Positions 1 to 8,096 of a stretch of 53,341 bases of DNA are shown in pieces. A program made the position numbers and the translations under genes. Source of the DNA: Oscillospiraceae bacterium (lineage in GTDB: Bacteria; Bacillota; Clostridia; Oscillospirales; Acutalibacteraceae); NCBI GenBank assembly GCA_015065935.1, contig SVPI01000012.1, positions 1 to 53,341 of the forward strand. The letters are read 5' to 3'. The notes under the pieces are model-generated. The model saw nothing but the letters and a program-made list of their open reading frames with translations, ran no database searches and was not told where the DNA came from. The number at the start of each line of letters is the position of its first letter. The first letter of the stretch is position 1.

Positions 1-159
1 GCTATGGCTTATATCGGCGGCATTGCCGGTAACAGCGCAGGAAATATTAAATCTTGCGTAAACGAAGGTCAGATCAATTTCACCGCTACAAATGTTGATA
101 GCGTTGGCGGTATTGCCGGTTATGTTATGTTGATATTTATTACCGTTTCGTTGGAATGA
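1..159 (+). pseudogene. 3' fragment of a GLUG-repeat surface protein
   Basis: The reading frame is open from the first base and stops at 157-159, giving 52 residues. Two repeats of the pattern GGIAG(N/Y) are visible (residues about 6-10 and 37-41), separated by SCVNEGQINFTATNVDS. This is the spacing of GLUG motifs found in large secreted or cell-wall proteins of gut Firmicutes. After the second GGIAGYV the sequence changes abruptly to a short hydrophobic tail, MLIFITVSLE, and a stop, which does not resemble the end of such a protein. I infer that the gene is cut off here by a rearrangement, although the 5' part lies outside the window and a natural end cannot be excluded. Confidence 0.5.
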
Positions 160-184
160 TTGATTAAACAACCCACTAACAACC

Positions 185-210
185 GATTTGCCCCCTAAAA
201 AGGGCAAATC
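185..210. other. Inverted repeat between two broken genes
   Basis: A perfect 9-bp inverted repeat (GATTTGCCC at 185-193, GGGCAAATC at 202-210) with an 8-base loop lies between the two gene remnants. It has no clean T-tract on either side, so it is at best a weak terminator. It may instead mark the rearrangement that joined the two fragments. Confidence 0.4.
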
Positions 211-229
211 TTACATACTGTATCTTTAA

Positions 230-730
230 TTAAGGGAAACGGGCAGAGCAATGCCGGATACTTCCATTATGCTGGAATTATGTAATATTCTCGGTATCAG
301 TGTAAATGAATTATTAAGTGGAGGGGAAATAAATATGGAAAACAATAATCAACAAAACGAAGAACTCTTGCTGGGTTTGGCAAAAGAATTAGAGCAAAAA
401 AATAAAATAATTTGGAAATCAATGTGGGCAATTATGATTGTAAGTATGATTGCTTTGTTTGCGGGTCTCGCTATTGCCGCATTTGTTATACCCGAAGGAG
501 TATGGCAACTTGTTACAATTCTTGGGCTTTGCGTTGTATTTTTAATCCCTTGTTTTTATGCATTAAAGCTTGAAGTTAGCGTGGGTGCTTACAAGTGCAA
601 GAATTGCGGTCACGAAATAGTGCCAACTTATTCTCAGGCACTTAATGCCATGCATATGGGAACTACCCGCTTCTTAAAATGTCCCAAATGCGGCAAACGC
701 ACCTGGTGCAAAAAAGTATTAAAAAAATAA
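230..730 (+). pseudogene. 5'-truncated XRE-family regulator with membrane segment and zinc ribbon
   Basis: The frame opens after a stop at 227-229 and reads LRETGRAMPDTSIMLELC, then NILGISVNELLSGGEI. This is the last third of a Cro/CI-type HTH domain (normally WE.GRSMPDTS...), joined directly to unrelated upstream sequence, so the DNA-recognition helices are missing. The rest looks intact: a membrane segment pair at about residues 60-105 counted from the ATG at 251, then a C-terminal zinc ribbon with two CxxC pairs (CKNC, CPKC). Full-length relatives in Clostridia are about 200 residues. Without the HTH it cannot act as the usual DNA-binding regulator, although a 159-residue product from 251 could still be made. 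Confidence 0.6.
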
Positions 731-751
731 ATTGCCTCGTAAAAAAGAGTG

Positions 752-780
752 TTGACAAAGCTTTTTTGCTGTGTTATAAT
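752..780 (+). promoter_or_regulatory. Consensus sigma-A promoter of the T-box cassette
   Basis: A perfect -35 TTGACA (752-757) and a perfect -10 TATAAT (775-780) are separated by 17 bases. Transcription should begin near 787, just upstream of the T-box leader. This is the only full double-consensus promoter I saw in the window, which suggests strong initiation throttled by the leader. Confidence 0.9.
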
Positions 781-799
781 AACTTAAAATTTTTCTTTT

Positions 800-1070
800 T
801 CAAATGCGATGATGGAATTATTTTCCCGTTTAAAGTCGGCATAGAGAGCTGTCGGTTGGTGTAAGGCAGTGCGGCGGGCGCGGAAAAGTCTCTCTCCGGA
901 GCAGAACTGCCGAAATACAGTTTAAGCAGTTACGGCTTGCCCCGTTACCATGGCAAAAGGCTTGTTGGAGCCTTGTAGAGTGACCATTATCTTAATGGTA
1001 ATTAGGGTGGTACCGCGAAAATGTTATTTCGTCCCTTAAAGCAGGAATATACTGCTTTAAGGGATTTTTT
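800..1070 (+). promoter_or_regulatory. T-box riboswitch leader with intrinsic terminator
   Basis: The canonical T-box sequence AGGGTGGTACCGCG is at 1004-1017. It is followed by a 13-bp terminator stem (1032-1044 with 1052-1064) and a T-run at 1065-1070. Upstream, the stem I apical signatures AGAGAGC and GGTTGGTG (843-863) are present, and TTTTCC/GGAAAA can form the middle helix. The leader senses uncharged tRNA: pairing of its acceptor end with the TGGT bulge (implying discriminator base A) favours the antiterminator. The specifier codon is not certain. By position after CGGAGC it would be AGA at 903-905 or the overlapping GAA; a leucine codon CTG lies at 907-909 but is closer to the GAAA turn than usual. 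Confidence 0.93.
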
Positions 1071-1089
1071 ATTGAAAGGTGATAAAATT

Positions 1090-2466
1090 ATGAAGAAAAT
1101 CGGAATTTATGATGCAACACTTGCTCGCGAAAACGGCGCATTTTCCTTTAAGGAAAGAATAGAAATTGCCCGCCAGCTGGAAAAGCTATGTGTTGACACC
1201 ATTGAGCTGCCTGAAATTAAGAATGCTCGCACCGATATTCTTTTTGTGCGCACTGTTTCAGCCTTTGTTAAAAACAGTGTTATAAGTGTTGGTGCAGGCA
1301 ACACAATGGAGAGCATTGAAAATGCCGCTGCGGCTCTTGAAAACACAGCAAATCCCTGCATCAGAATTGAACTGCCCCTCTCCACCGCGCTGATGGAATA
1401 TTCCGCTCGCAAAAAGGCACCCGCAATGCTCAGTTGGATTGAGGCAACCATTAAAAAGGCAAAAGAACTTTGCAAAAGGGTTGAATTTTGCGCAGTTGAT
1501 GCCACCCGCGCCGAGGCCGCATTTTTAAAAGAGGCTTTAAAAACGGCAGTCAGCGCTGGGGCGGATAGTCTTTGCATTTGCGACAGCGCAGGAACAAAAA
1601 TGCCCGATGATTTCGCAGACTTTGTTTCCGAAATTGCAAATTCCTTCAGCGTTCCCGTAGGTGTTTCCTGCGAGAATAAATGCTCTTTTGCTGTGGCTCA
1701 GGCAATTTTAAGCGTCAGACGCGGTGTTGACTTTGTAAAAACCGACATCGGCTCAAACGGAGTTGACCTTGAAGCCTTCAGCGATATGATTAAAAACTGC
1801 GGCAATGATTATGGCTTTACCGCCGACATTAAGCAAACCGAGCTTCACAGAATTGTAAAGCAGATTGCCCGCATTAGCGATAACGCTAAAACCGACACCG
1901 CCGCTGCAGGAATTTCTGTAGAATATGAGGAGTTCCGCCTTGACAAAAATGACACCGAGGAGGCTGTTTTTGCCGCCGCTGTAAAGCTTGGCTACGATTT
2001 ATCCGAAGAGGACTGCGCCAAGGTTTACGAGGAATTCCGCCGTGTTGCCGAAAAGAAAAACGTTGGCGCAAAGGAGCTTGATGCCATTATCGCCACCGTT
2101 GCCCTGCAGGTTCCCGAAACATATAAGCTGGAAAATTACGTTATAACAAGCGGAAATATTATTTCATCAAGCGCCCAGATTACCCTTTCTAAAAATGGGG
2201 AGAACATTCAGGGCGTTCAGATTGGCGATGGCCCTGTTAACGCCGCCTTTTTAGCCATTGAAAGCATTATCGGCGCCCACTATGAGCTTGATGATTTCCA
2301 GATTCAGTCGGTAACCGAAGGCCGCCAGGCACTTGGCAGCGCCATTGTAAAGCTCCGCTCAAACGGCAAGCTTTATTCAGGTAACGGTATTTCCACTGAT
2401 ATCATCGGAGCCAGCATTAAGGCTTACATTAACGCCGTTAACAAGATTGTTTACGAGGAGGCATAA
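1090..2466 (+). CDS. 2-isopropylmalate synthase-like protein with degenerate active site
   Basis: A 458-residue homologue of 2-isopropylmalate synthase (LeuA, DRE-TIM family). The C-terminal region (about 345-458) is a well-preserved LeuA allosteric domain, with GDGPVNAAF and GISTDIIGASIKAY. The catalytic barrel is degraded. The usual DTTLRDGEQ reads DATLARENG (residues 8-16), the metal-binding HxHND reads SCENK (193-197), and the GERAGN loop is missing. Loss of the Arg-Asp pair and both metal histidines argues against normal Claisen condensation activity. The ATG at 1090 is chosen because GAAAGGTG lies just upstream; an in-frame ATG at 1021 falls inside the T-box terminator. It is the first gene behind the T-box and sits 2 bases from the next gene. 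It may be a regulator or a repurposed aldolase. Confidence 0.75.
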   Translation: MKKIGIYDATLARENGAFSFKERIEIARQLEKLCVDTIELPEIKNARTDILFVRTVSAFVKNSVISVGAGNTMESIENAAAALENTANPCIRIELPLSTALMEYSARKKAPAMLSWIEATIKKAKELCKRVEFCAVDATRAEAAFLKEALKTAVSAGADSLCICDSAGTKMPDDFADFVSEIANSFSVPVGVSCENKCSFAVAQAILSVRRGVDFVKTDIGSNGVDLEAFSDMIKNCGNDYGFTADIKQTELHRIVKQIARISDNAKTDTAAAGISVEYEEFRLDKNDTEEAVFAAAVKLGYDLSEEDCAKVYEEFRRVAEKKNVGAKELDAIIATVALQVPETYKLENYVITSGNIISSSAQITLSKNGENIQGVQIGDGPVNAAFLAIESIIGAHYELDDFQIQSVTEGRQALGSAIVKLRSNGKLYSGNGISTDIIGASIKAYINAVNKIVYEEA

Positions 2467-2468
2467 AA

Positions 2469-4979
2469 ATGAAACTCTCTTTTTCTACAAAGGGTTGGCA
2501 CGAGGGTTCTTTTGAGGATTTTTGTAACATTGCCGCAGACCTGCGCTTTGACGGCATAGAGCTTCACAATGTTTACAACCGCCTTTTCACCGACAAAAAC
2601 GGAGCGTTCCACGATTACACCGCCGCCGCAACCGTAAGGCATCTTTATGAAAAGAAACTGCAGATTCCCTGCATTGATACCGTTTCCAACATTGCCGATA
2701 AGGCATCGGAAAAGCAGTTTAAGGAGGAAATTTCCACCTGCTTAAATATTGCAAAAAATCTCAAAATCCCCTGCATTCGCGTTAAAGCCACCGCTTCTCT
2801 TGGCGATGAAAATGCCACCGAACAGGTTTACAGGGTTTTGGGCGATGTTATTAACTTGGCAGAGGAAGCTAAAATCACAATTTTAATTGAAACCTCGGGC
2901 CTTTTTGCCGACACAAAGGCTCTGCGCGATATGCTTGAGCGCTTTGCAAGCGACTATTTGGGCGCTCTTTGGAATTTATCTGCCGCCTTCTTTGAATTTG
3001 GCGAGGACCCCGACACCGTTATTAAAAACCTTGGCGCCTATGTTCGCCACGTTCATTTCAGCGATGCCGAGAAAAACGGTGAGGAAATAAGTTATTGCCT
3101 TGCGGGCGAAGGAAAACTGCCTGTTAAGGAAATGATGCTAGCCCTGCGCTCGGTAAATTTTGATGGCTTTGTTTCCCTTGTTTGGAACCCGGAATGGTGC
3201 GAGGAAATTGATAATATGGAAATCATTTTCTCCCATTTCGTTAATTTTATTAAGCAGTTTGGCGACACCTCGAAAAACGAAAAGGTGCTTTATTACAACC
3301 GCGCCCACACAGGAAAATATGTTTGGGAAAAGGATTTGCTTATTGATTACACCTTTGGTCACGTGCTGGATAAAATGGTTGAGGAATTTCCCGACCAATA
3401 TGCCTTTAAATACACCACCCTTGATTACACAAGAACCTACAGTGAGTTCAGAGATGATGTTGACACCTTTGCCCGAACCCTTATTTCTTTAGGTGTTAAG
3501 GCGGGCTCCAAGGTTGCCGTTTGGGCATCTAATGTTCCCCAGTGGTACATTGCGTTTTGGGCGGCGGCAAAAATCGGCGCCGTTTTTGTTACGGTTAACA
3601 CCGCCTATAAAATTCACGAGGCGGAGTATCTTTTAAAGCAGTCTGATACTCACACCCTTGTTATGACCGAGGGCACCAAGGAAACAAGCTATGGCGAAAT
3701 TATTGCTAAACTTTGCCCCGAACTTGAAACATTAAAGCAGGGCAAGCAGCTTCATTCAAGAAAACTTCCCTTTTTGCGCAATGTTATAACCGTTGGCTTT
3801 AGCCAAAAGGGCTGCCTTACCTGGAATGAGGCATTGGAATTTGCAAATCAGACCCCCCTTAATGAGGTTTATCGAATGGCAGCCGCCGTTGATAAGGATG
3901 ATGTTTGCAATATGCAGTACACCTCCGGCACAACGGGCTTCCCTAAAGGCGTAATGCTGACCCACTATAACGTTGTTAACAACGGAAAATATATCGGCGA
4001 CCATATGGATTTATCAACGGCTGACAGAATGATGATTCAGGTGCCTATGTTCCACTGCTTTGGTATGGTGCTTTCTATGACCGCCAGCATGACCCACGGA
4101 ACAACAATGTATCCCCTGCCCTATTTCTCCCCGGGTCCTGCCCTTTCCTGCGTTCATAACGAGCATATTACCGCCTTCAACGGCGTTCCCACAATGTTTA
4201 TTGCTATGATGCAGCACCCCGATTTTGAAAAGACCGATTTTTCATATATGCGGGTTGGCATTATGGCAGGTGCTAACTGCCCTGCCGACCTTATGAAAAA
4301 GGCAACGGAAGTTATGAATATGAAGGAAATCGTTTCGGTTTACGGTCAGACAGAGGCTTCCCCCGGCTGCACCATGAGCAGCTATTACGATTCCCTTACC
4401 GTTCGCACAGAAACCGTTGGCAGTGCCTTTGCAAATGTTGAATGTAAAATCATTAACCCCGAAACGGGCGAAGACTGCGAAAACGGCGTTAACGGCGAAT
4501 TCGTTGCCCGCGGCTATAACATTATGAAGGGCTACTATAAAATGCCCAAGGCCACTGCCGAAGCAATTGACAAGGACGGCTGGCTCCACACAGGCGACCT
4601 TGCCTGCCGCGATGATGACGGAAACTACCGCATTACAGGCCGCCTTAAGGATATGATTATCCGCGGCGGAGAGAACATTTATCCGAAGGAAATTGAGGAG
4701 TTTATCTACACTATTGATAAGGTAAGCGATGTTCAGGTTATCGGCGTTCCCGATGAGCGCTATGGCGAGGAAATTATGGCCTGCATTATTCTTAAAGAGG
4801 GAGAACAAATGACTGCCGATGAGGTTAAAAGCATCATTCTTGCTAATATGGCACGCCACAAGGTTCCCCGCTACATTGATTTTGTAGACAGCTTCCCCAT
4901 GAACGCCGCAGGTAAAATTTTAAAATACAAAATGCGCGAGGAAGCAGCCCAGAAGATAAAGTCCGGTGAAATAAAGTGA
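2469..4979 (+). CDS. Fusion of xylose-isomerase-like TIM barrel and acyl-CoA synthetase
   Basis: An 836-residue two-domain protein. Residues 1 to about 260 form a sugar phosphate isomerase/epimerase (AP endonuclease 2-like) barrel with FDGIELHN, ILIETSG and RHVHFSD. Some usual metal ligands look altered (for example WNLS where an aspartate is normal). From about 275 to the end is an ANL-superfamily adenylate-forming ligase resembling medium/long-chain acyl-CoA synthetases. It carries the P-loop YTSGTTGFPKGV (about 483-494), YGQTEASPG, the TGD motif, GRLKDMIIRGGENIYP, and the C-terminal catalytic lysine in AAGKILKY (about 816). The ligase should activate a carboxylic acid with ATP and CoA; the substrate is unknown. 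The frame is continuous, so this is a real fusion. It lies between the LeuA-like gene and the amidohydrolase under the same T-box. Confidence 0.85.
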   Translation: MKLSFSTKGWHEGSFEDFCNIAADLRFDGIELHNVYNRLFTDKNGAFHDYTAAATVRHLYEKKLQIPCIDTVSNIADKASEKQFKEEISTCLNIAKNLKIPCIRVKATASLGDENATEQVYRVLGDVINLAEEAKITILIETSGLFADTKALRDMLERFASDYLGALWNLSAAFFEFGEDPDTVIKNLGAYVRHVHFSDAEKNGEEISYCLAGEGKLPVKEMMLALRSVNFDGFVSLVWNPEWCEEIDNMEIIFSHFVNFIKQFGDTSKNEKVLYYNRAHTGKYVWEKDLLIDYTFGHVLDKMVEEFPDQYAFKYTTLDYTRTYSEFRDDVDTFARTLISLGVKAGSKVAVWASNVPQWYIAFWAAAKIGAVFVTVNTAYKIHEAEYLLKQSDTHTLVMTEGTKETSYGEIIAKLCPELETLKQGKQLHSRKLPFLRNVITVGFSQKGCLTWNEALEFANQTPLNEVYRMAAAVDKDDVCNMQYTSGTTGFPKGVMLTHYNVVNNGKYIGDHMDLSTADRMMIQVPMFHCFGMVLSMTASMTHGTTMYPLPYFSPGPALSCVHNEHITAFNGVPTMFIAMMQHPDFEKTDFSYMRVGIMAGANCPADLMKKATEVMNMKEIVSVYGQTEASPGCTMSSYYDSLTVRTETVGSAFANVECKIINPETGEDCENGVNGEFVARGYNIMKGYYKMPKATAEAIDKDGWLHTGDLACRDDDGNYRITGRLKDMIIRGGENIYPKEIEEFIYTIDKVSDVQVIGVPDERYGEEIMACIILKEGEQMTADEVKSIILANMARHKVPRYIDFVDSFPMNAAGKILKYKMREEAAQKIKSGEIK

Positions 4980-5782
4980 TAAAGGATAAATATTTTGTTA
5001 CCGATTCCCACTGCCACATTTACCCCGAAAAAATCGCATCCAAAGCGGTTAACGGCACCGATACCTTTTATGGCGAGCATTCGGTAGGTAGCGGCACAAC
5101 CGAAAATCTTTTAAAACTTGGCAGTGAAGCTGGTATTGACCATTTTATTGTTCAGTCGGTTGCCACAACACCGAAGCAGGTTAAAAGTATAAACAACTTT
5201 ATCGCCGAAGAGGTAGAAAAGAGCGGCGGAAAATTTACGGGCCTAGGCACCCTCCACCCCGACAGTGAGGACCAGGAGGGCGATGTTGCTCATTTAATTG
5301 AGCTGGAGCTTCACGGCGTTAAGCTTCACCCTGACATTCAGCAGTTTAAAATTGATGATTACCGCTGTCTTAAAATTTATGAGCTTTGCGAAAAGCATAA
5401 GCTCCCCATTTTAATGCACACGGGAGATTATCGTTACGATTATTCAAACCCTAACCGCCTGGTTCCGATTTTGCAAATCTACACCGATTTGGTTATTGTT
5501 GGCGCCCATTTCGGCGGCTGGTCAATTTGGGATGAGGCCTCACATAAGCTGTGCAACTTTAAAAACTTTTACGTTGACTGTTCTTCAAGCTTCCCCTATT
5601 TAGAAAAGGAAACGGCCAAACGGATTATTGAACGTTATACACCCGACCGCGTGCTTTTCGGCACCGATTATCCTATGTGGTCCCCAAAAGCGGAGCTTGA
5701 CACCTTTTTGGGCCTTAATTTAAGCGAAGAGGATAACAAAAAGATTTTAAGCGAAAACGCAAGAAAAGTTTATAATTTCTAA
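4976..5782 (+). CDS. Amidohydrolase family 2 (TIM-barrel metal-dependent hydrolase)
   Basis: A 268-residue Amidohydro_2 protein, the family that includes ACMSD-like decarboxylases and lactone or amide hydrolases. Visible metal-site motifs are DSHCHIYP near the N-terminus (HxH), GVKLHPD, ILMHTGDYR, VGAHFGGW and a terminal FGTDYPMW with the conserved aspartate. The GTG start at 4976 overlaps the upstream stop as GTGA, so translation is probably coupled to the synthetase fusion. It is the last gene of the T-box cassette and is followed by a strong terminator. A hydrolase or decarboxylase beside an acyl-CoA ligase suggests a short catabolic or salvage pathway, but the substrate cannot be read from the sequence. 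Confidence 0.85.
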   Translation: MIKDKYFVTDSHCHIYPEKIASKAVNGTDTFYGEHSVGSGTTENLLKLGSEAGIDHFIVQSVATTPKQVKSINNFIAEEVEKSGGKFTGLGTLHPDSEDQEGDVAHLIELELHGVKLHPDIQQFKIDDYRCLKIYELCEKHKLPILMHTGDYRYDYSNPNRLVPILQIYTDLVIVGAHFGGWSIWDEASHKLCNFKNFYVDCSSSFPYLEKETAKRIIERYTPDRVLFGTDYPMWSPKAELDTFLGLNLSEEDNKKILSENARKVYNF

Positions 5783-5789
5783 TAAAAAG

Positions 5790-5820
5790 GCCTTGATGCC
5801 AATGCATCAAGGCTCTTTTT
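5790..5820 (+). terminator. Rho-independent terminator of the T-box cassette
   Basis: A perfect 10-bp stem (5790-5799 with 5804-5813, loop CAAT) is followed by TCTTTTT. An A-rich run precedes it, so it can also terminate the convergent MBL-fold gene. Confidence 0.9.
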
Positions 5821-6541
5821 ATATATTGAATTCTTGTCCATCCTTTGCAAAGGTAACATCAAAGGGCATCTTTTTGGTTGCTTCTAAAACGGGGGCTTCA
5901 TCGTGAGGATAAATGTGGGTAAAAATCACCTTTTTAGTCTTGCTTTGACCAACCACGTTAAGCATAGTTTCTATGCTGCAATGGGTAAATTCGCTTATAA
6001 TTAAATCAAAATTTTCCTCAAAAGCAACTTTGGGGAAATCGATGAAGTCGTTGGTTAAATCCCCTGTGTAAATAATTTTTTTGCCCTCGCACTCAACCTC
6101 ATAAGCAAAGGTAGGAACACCTGCAATATGCATTGTTGGAATGGCGCAAACGCTTATATTTTCATCCTCGTAAACCTTTCCTTCTAAAACAGTGGCAAAG
6201 GAAAGAGCATCGTTTAAGGGAATATGAATGGTTTTAAGCCAATTTTTAAAACCTTCCACCCCATTTTCCTCGGGTAGAAAGAATTTGGTTTTAAAAGAAT
6301 TGTGGTAAATCGCAAACTTCTTTGCAATTGAAGAAAGTGTGCCAACGTGGTCCTCGTGCATATGGGAAATAAAGGTTGCTTTAATAATGTGAGTGGGAAT
6401 ATCCAGATTTGTCATTGTACCCTCCACTGCACCGCCACAGTCAAAAAGATAAGCAGCACCGTTTGTAATAAGTAAAGTTCCCGAGCAAAAACGATTTTTC
6501 TCACATGCGCCGTGGCTTGTGCCAAGAGTTATAATTTTCAT
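5819..6541 (-). CDS. MBL-fold metallohydrolase, RNase Z-like
   Basis: A 240-residue metallo-beta-lactamase-fold hydrolase. The zinc-binding HxHxDH motif is SHMHEDHVG, preceded by the GTSHGAC and LFDCGG strands. Later ligands are visible in PTMHIAG, YTGDLTND and FTHIYPHD. The arrangement resembles RNase Z/ElaC and related phosphodiesterases, but the short length and missing exosite make tRNA 3' processing unproven. Its ATG directly abuts the TAA of the NUDIX gene, so the two form an operon. It probably hydrolyses a phosphodiester or thioester in the cytoplasm; no signal peptide is present. Confidence 0.8.
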   Translation of the reverse strand: MKIITLGTSHGACEKNRFCSGTLLITNGAAYLFDCGGAVEGTMTNLDIPTHIIKATFISHMHEDHVGTLSSIAKKFAIYHNSFKTKFFLPEENGVEGFKNWLKTIHIPLNDALSFATVLEGKVYEDENISVCAIPTMHIAGVPTFAYEVECEGKKIIYTGDLTNDFIDFPKVAFEENFDLIISEFTHCSIETMLNVVGQSKTKKVIFTHIYPHDEAPVLEATKKMPFDVTFAKDGQEFNI

Positions 6542-7090
6542 TTAGAATAAACCTCTTTCCTTTAATGCTTTAAGCTTTAAAATGCAAACTTGTGTTTTAG
6601 CATCCTTAATTTCGCCGTTTAAAACCATTTGAACAGCAGTTTCAAGGGGAATTTTTTCCACTGCTACAAATTCATCCTCATCGGGGCAGGTCTCTCCAAA
6701 GGTTAGCCCTTTTGCGGCAAAAAGGTGGATAATTTCATCGCAGTAACCGGGAGAGGGATAAAGCTCACCGAGAGGCACATAATGCTCGGCTGTTGCCCCT
6801 GTTTCCTCCTTAAGCTCGCGCTTACCGCAAGTAAGGGGGTCTTCCCCGCCCTTATCCCGCTTTCCGGCGGGGACCTCTAAAATAACCTCCATATAAGGAT
6901 AACGAAACTGTTTTACCATTAAAAGATTTTCGTTATCATCCAGCGCCGCAACGCAAACGCCGCCGGGGTGCTCAACAACCTCTCTTGTTGCGGTAGCACC
7001 GTTTGGAAGCAGAGCTGTGTCCCTTCGCAGATTTATGATGCGCCCTGAAAAAAGGGTGTTTTTTTCAAGTGTCTTTTCTTCTAAATTCAT
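6542..7090 (-). CDS. nudF: NUDIX hydrolase, ADP-ribose pyrophosphatase type
   Basis: A 182-residue NUDIX protein of the ADP-ribose diphosphatase group, which cleaves ADP-ribose to AMP and ribose 5-phosphate. The NUDIX box is clear: PAGKRDKGGED, a spacer, then RELKEETGA with the metal-binding glutamates. The box has one extra residue between the first glycine and glutamate (six instead of five). The downstream LYPSPGYCDEIIHLF region is the usual substrate-side loop of ADPRases. It is the first gene of a two-gene operon with the MBL-fold hydrolase and is divergent from the M14 peptidase. Confidence 0.87.
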   Translation of the reverse strand: MNLEEKTLEKNTLFSGRIINLRRDTALLPNGATATREVVEHPGGVCVAALDDNENLLMVKQFRYPYMEVILEVPAGKRDKGGEDPLTCGKRELKEETGATAEHYVPLGELYPSPGYCDEIIHLFAAKGLTFGETCPDEDEFVAVEKIPLETAVQMVLNGEIKDAKTQVCILKLKALKERGLF

Positions 7091-7149
7091 TATATTTTAC
7101 CCCCACAAAACATAGATTTTAATATATGAAATCAAAGGAGAATTTAAGA

Positions 7150-8052
7150 ATGGAAGCCATTATTAACAGTATAGACTACGACTATATCAATGTCAAACAA
7201 AAAATCTTTTTACTTTTTAAGCGTTATCCATTTTTAAAATCCTCCTCAATTGGCAAAAGCTGTGTTGGCAGAGAAATTCCGCTTATAAAAATCGGAAACG
7301 GCAAGGACCGAGTTCTATTTGCCGCCGCCTTTCACGGAAGTGAGCGAATAACCTGCAATCTTCTGCTTAAATTTATCGAGGAACTATGCGAGGCACTGGT
7401 ACAAAACAGCGATTTTTGCGGAATAAATGTGCGAAGTGCAATGGAAAACAGGGAGCTGCTTATTTTGCCGCTGATAAACCCTGACGGCTGTGAAATCTCC
7501 CTTCACGGTGAAATGGGCTGCGGTTATTTAAAGGAGCACATTCGCTCCCTTTGCGGCGGAAACTACACAAAATGGAATGCAAACGCCCGCGGGGTTGACA
7601 TTAACCATAATTTCAGCGCCGGTTGGAAGGAGCTTAAGGAAAGAGAGGTTGCACTTGGAATTTTGGGACCCGCTTCTACCCGTTTCGGCGGTTATTCACC
7701 TGAAAGCGAGCCCGAAACCATTGCCCTTTGCTCCCTTTGCCGTTCCACCGAAATCCGCCACGCCGTTGCCTTTCATTCCCAGGGTGAGGTTATTTATTGG
7801 TCTTTTGGGGATAAAATGCCAAAGCGCTCCAAAAAAATGGCACAAATTATGGCGGCCTCCAGCGGATATGCCCTTGATGTTCCATCCCCTATTGCAACGG
7901 GCGGCGGGTTTAAAGACTGGTTTATTAAGGAATTTGAGCGCCCCGCTTTTACGGTTGAAATAGGGCTTGGCCAAAACCCTTTACCCATCAGTGACCTTGA
8001 CAGCATTTATGAAAGAATTAAGGAAATGCTTATTCTTTGCGCTATAATGTAA
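7150..8052 (+). CDS. M14-family zinc carboxypeptidase, gamma-D-Glu-diamino acid endopeptidase-like
   Basis: A 300-residue M14 peptidase. The zinc ligands are visible as HGSE (HxxE, about residue 70) and the later FHSQGE histidine, and the catalytic glutamate as FTVEIG near the C-terminus. NPDG and GVDINHNF match the substrate-binding region; NHNF instead of NRNF fits enzymes that cut D-Glu-diaminopimelate bonds of cell-wall peptides. There is no signal peptide, so it probably acts on imported or recycled muropeptides. The ATG at 7150 is chosen for AAAGGAG at 7134-7140; an in-frame ATG at 7126 lies upstream of that site. Confidence 0.82.
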   Translation: MEAIINSIDYDYINVKQKIFLLFKRYPFLKSSSIGKSCVGREIPLIKIGNGKDRVLFAAAFHGSERITCNLLLKFIEELCEALVQNSDFCGINVRSAMENRELLILPLINPDGCEISLHGEMGCGYLKEHIRSLCGGNYTKWNANARGVDINHNFSAGWKELKEREVALGILGPASTRFGGYSPESEPETIALCSLCRSTEIRHAVAFHSQGEVIYWSFGDKMPKRSKKMAQIMAASSGYALDVPSPIATGGGFKDWFIKEFERPAFTVEIGLGQNPLPISDLDSIYERIKEMLILCAIM

Positions 8053-8061
8053 ATTTTAAAA

Positions 8062-8096
8062 CCCGCGAATGATTTATACATTCGCGGGAATTTTAT
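8062..8096 (+). terminator. Terminator after the M14 peptidase
   Basis: A perfect 10-bp stem CCCGCGAATG (8062-8071) pairs with 8079-8088 around a 7-base loop and is followed by AATTTTATT. The next promoter starts at its edge. Confidence 0.8.

Noticed and set aside
1021-1089. In-frame ATG at 1021 as the start of the LeuA-like protein
   Set aside because: It lies between the T-box core and terminator stem, so translation from it would run through the terminator; the ATG at 1090 has a proper ribosome binding site.
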